Source: Cyanobacteria bacterium UBA6984 (lineage in GTDB: Bacteria; Cyanobacteriota; Vampirovibrionia; Gastranaerophilales; Gastranaerophilaceae). From it: 32,245 nucleotides of DNA. The notes under the pieces were generated by a model. That model did no database searches and was not told the DNA's origin. It was given only the letters and a program-made list of their open reading frames with translations. Below, piece after piece: positions 30,787-32,245 of the stretch. The stretch covers positions 1-32,245 of the forward strand of contig DJYG01000039.1 in assembly GCA_002450015.1 (NCBI GenBank). Direction: 5' to 3'. A program made the translations under genes and the position numbers. Every line of letters begins with the position of its first letter. Position 1 is the first letter of the stretch.

Positions 30787-31334
30787 TGAATAATGAAAAT
30801 AACATTTTAATTGCAAAAAAATATGCAGAGGCATTGATAGATTTTGGTAAAGCCGAAAAAATGTCTTATGTGTCTATTTCTGTTGATTTAGCAAATATTC
30901 AATCTATTTTGTCAAAATCTGAAGATTTATATGAGGCTCTTACAAATCCTCTTATTTCAATAGAAGACAAATTAAATATTATAGAAAAGGCTTTTGAAAA
31001 AGATGTTGATGTTTTAATTAGAAATTTTTTAAAGGTTTTAACTGAAAAAGACCGATTTAACCTGATTTATGACATAATTAAAATATATAATTCATTATTA
31101 GATGAAATAAACGGAATTGCAAGAATTGATGTAATATCAGCTGTTGAATTGAATGATATAGAACAAGCTGATATTCAGGCAAAATTGGCAGAAAAACTAA
31201 AAAAACAAGTCGTTATAAAATATAAAACAGATAAATCTATTATCGCAGGACTTGTATTTAAAATGGGCGATGACATAATTGATATGTCTATTGCAAGAAA
31301 ATTAGAAGACTATAAAATGGCATTAACTAAGTAA
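30786..31334 (+). CDS. atpH: ATP synthase F1 subunit delta
   Basis: 182 residues, normal for delta/OSCP. It has an N-terminal helical bundle (residues 1-105, with IAKKYAEALIDFGKAEK) and a C-terminal beta part with GIARIDVISAVELND, VVIKYKTDKSIIAGLVFKMG and DDIIDMSIARKLEDY, the usual family end. It caps the alpha3beta3 head and ties it to the b'b stalk. The start overlaps the stop of the b gene by one base. The alpha gene begins 14 bases after its stop. Confidence 0.93.
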   Translation: MNNENNILIAKKYAEALIDFGKAEKMSYVSISVDLANIQSILSKSEDLYEALTNPLISIEDKLNIIEKAFEKDVDVLIRNFLKVLTEKDRFNLIYDIIKIYNSLLDEINGIARIDVISAVELNDIEQADIQAKLAEKLKKQVVIKYKTDKSIIAGLVFKMGDDIIDMSIARKLEDYKMALTK

Positions 31335-31348
31335 AAGAGGAAAAATAT

Positions 31349-32245
31349 ATGGTAGCAATTAAACCGGACGAAATTAGTTCTATAATTAGAGAAAAGATTG
31401 AGAACTATGAAACAAAAACAGAAGTATCAAATGTAGGTTCAGTCCTTGAAGTAGGTGATGGTATTGCCCGCGTTTATGGATTAAGAAATGCAATGTCAGG
31501 AGAATTAGTTGAATTTGAAGACAATAATGGCACATTAGGAATTACAATGAATCTTGAAGAAGATAATGTAGGGGTTGTAATTCTTGGCGATTATACACAT
31601 ATTAAAGAAGGTATGACAGTTAAAACAACTGATAGAATAGCTTCAGTTCCTGTTGGAGAAGGTCTTATAGGCAGAATTATTAACCCAACCGGTAAAGCTA
31701 TCGACGGAAAAGGTGATATACCTTTTGAAAAGACATTACCTATTGAAAAGGTAGCCCCAGGTATTGTTGCAAGAAAATCAGTACACGAACCACTTCAAAC
31801 AGGTTTAACAGCAATTGACGCTTTGACTCCAATAGGACGCGGACAGCGTGAACTTATTATTGGTGACAGACAAACAGGTAAGACTGCTATCGCAATTGAT
31901 ACCATTATTAATCAAAAAGGTCAAGATGTAATTTGTATATATGTTGCAATAGGACAAAAAGCTTCTACTGTTGCTCAATTAGCAAAAACACTGGAAAACC
32001 ACGGAGCAATGGATTATTCAATAATAGTATCAGCAACCGCAAATGATGCTGCACCATTGCAATACATAGCACCATTTGCAGGATGTGCAATAGCAGAAGG
32101 TTTCTTAGAACAAGGAAAACACGTATTAATCATATATGATGATTTAACAAAACACGCTCAAGCATACCGTGCAATGAGTTTGCTATTAAAAAGACCACCA
32201 GGACGTGAAGCTTATCCAGGGGATGTATTCTATTTGCATTCAAGA
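31349..32245 (+). CDS. atpA: ATP synthase F1 subunit alpha, 3' end cut off by window
   Basis: 299 codons are visible, open at the right edge; a full alpha has about 500. ATG 31349 has AGAGG at 31336-31340. After the N-terminal beta-barrel (VLEVGDGIARVYGL, LGIVTMN-like strand) comes the nucleotide-binding domain with P-loop GDRQTGKT (residues 172-179), LTPIGRGQRELIIG just before it and LIIYDDLTKHAQAYR (Walker B region). Alpha binds non-catalytic ATP and helps form the catalytic sites with beta. The remaining F1 genes (gamma, beta, epsilon) must lie beyond the window. Confidence 0.95.
   Translation, partial: MVAIKPDEISSIIREKIENYETKTEVSNVGSVLEVGDGIARVYGLRNAMSGELVEFEDNNGTLGITMNLEEDNVGVVILGDYTHIKEGMTVKTTDRIASVPVGEGLIGRIINPTGKAIDGKGDIPFEKTLPIEKVAPGIVARKSVHEPLQTGLTAIDALTPIGRGQRELIIGDRQTGKTAIAIDTIINQKGQDVICIYVAIGQKASTVAQLAKTLENHGAMDYSIIVSATANDAAPLQYIAPFAGCAIAEGFLEQGKHVLIIYDDLTKHAQAYRAMSLLLKRPPGREAYPGDVFYLHSR

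Noticed and set aside
1..32245. tRNA, rRNA, CRISPR arrays, insertion sequences or prophage genes
   Set aside because: I saw no T-loop GTTCRA patterns in a cloverleaf context, no regularly spaced repeats, and no transposase, integrase or phage proteins.

Overview
The window is strongly AT-rich (roughly 30% G+C by eye) bacterial chromosome with dense, short-gapped operons. Several features point to the non-photosynthetic relatives of cyanobacteria (Vampirovibrionia/Melainabacteria, most likely the gut order Gastranaerophilales). These are an ATP synthase operon in the cyanobacterial order a-c-b'-b-delta-alpha with two different b-type subunits, a yggS-sepF division pair, a GyrA whose C-terminal box is the degenerate cyanobacterial-like form, flagellar genes, and pilins of the FTLAE type. 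This placement is inference from gene content, not a database result.

Layout. 1-5230: two paralogous polytopic GT-C-like membrane proteins (the first cut by the window edge) flank a large DHH/DHHA1 phosphoesterase with an unrecognised N-terminal region. 5331-10230: a flagellar rod/hook cluster fliJ-fliK-flgD-flgE. 10231-11676: a hairpin-rich intergenic stretch, then yggS and sepF. 11677-14531: a pilin-like gene behind a good promoter, convergent with a 17-repeat TPR protein. 14611-17145: gyrA, divergent from the TPR gene. 17239-19996: an operon of a free-standing MshEN-like (c-di-GMP-binding type) mini-protein, an AI-2E family membrane protein and a B12-binding-type radical SAM enzyme. 19980-22191 (minus strand): a three-gene operon of two paralogous secreted helical proteins and a YcxB-like membrane protein. 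22311-25368: a TPR protein convergent with a GH13-like glucan enzyme. 25498-28028: deoC, flhB and a sigma-28-like factor. 28030-28734: birA on the minus strand. 28818-32245: the ATP synthase operon, running off the window.

How they work together. Flagellar parts sit in two places: fliJ/fliK/flgD/flgE build and measure the hook, while flhB (export gate and substrate switch) and the sigma factor (late-gene switch) sit 16 kb away. FliK and FlhB normally work together in hook-length control, and here both are unusual: FliK is very long and Asn-rich, and FlhB has NPIH where NPTH is expected. The MshEN-like mini-protein is a candidate second-messenger input, but no diguanylate cyclase or phosphodiesterase is present in the window.

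The most striking non-coding pattern is a set of at least four genes (start codons at 3758, 14531 minus, 17239, 22191 minus). In each, a TATAAT-like -10 element, usually with an extended TGn, ends exactly six bases before the ATG and no ribosome binding site is present, so their mRNAs are predicted to be leaderless. The strongest candidates for undescribed biology are the stand-alone MshEN-like protein, the paired secreted 'LW.G' helical proteins with palindromes in the divergent control region, and the N-terminal domain of the DHH protein.
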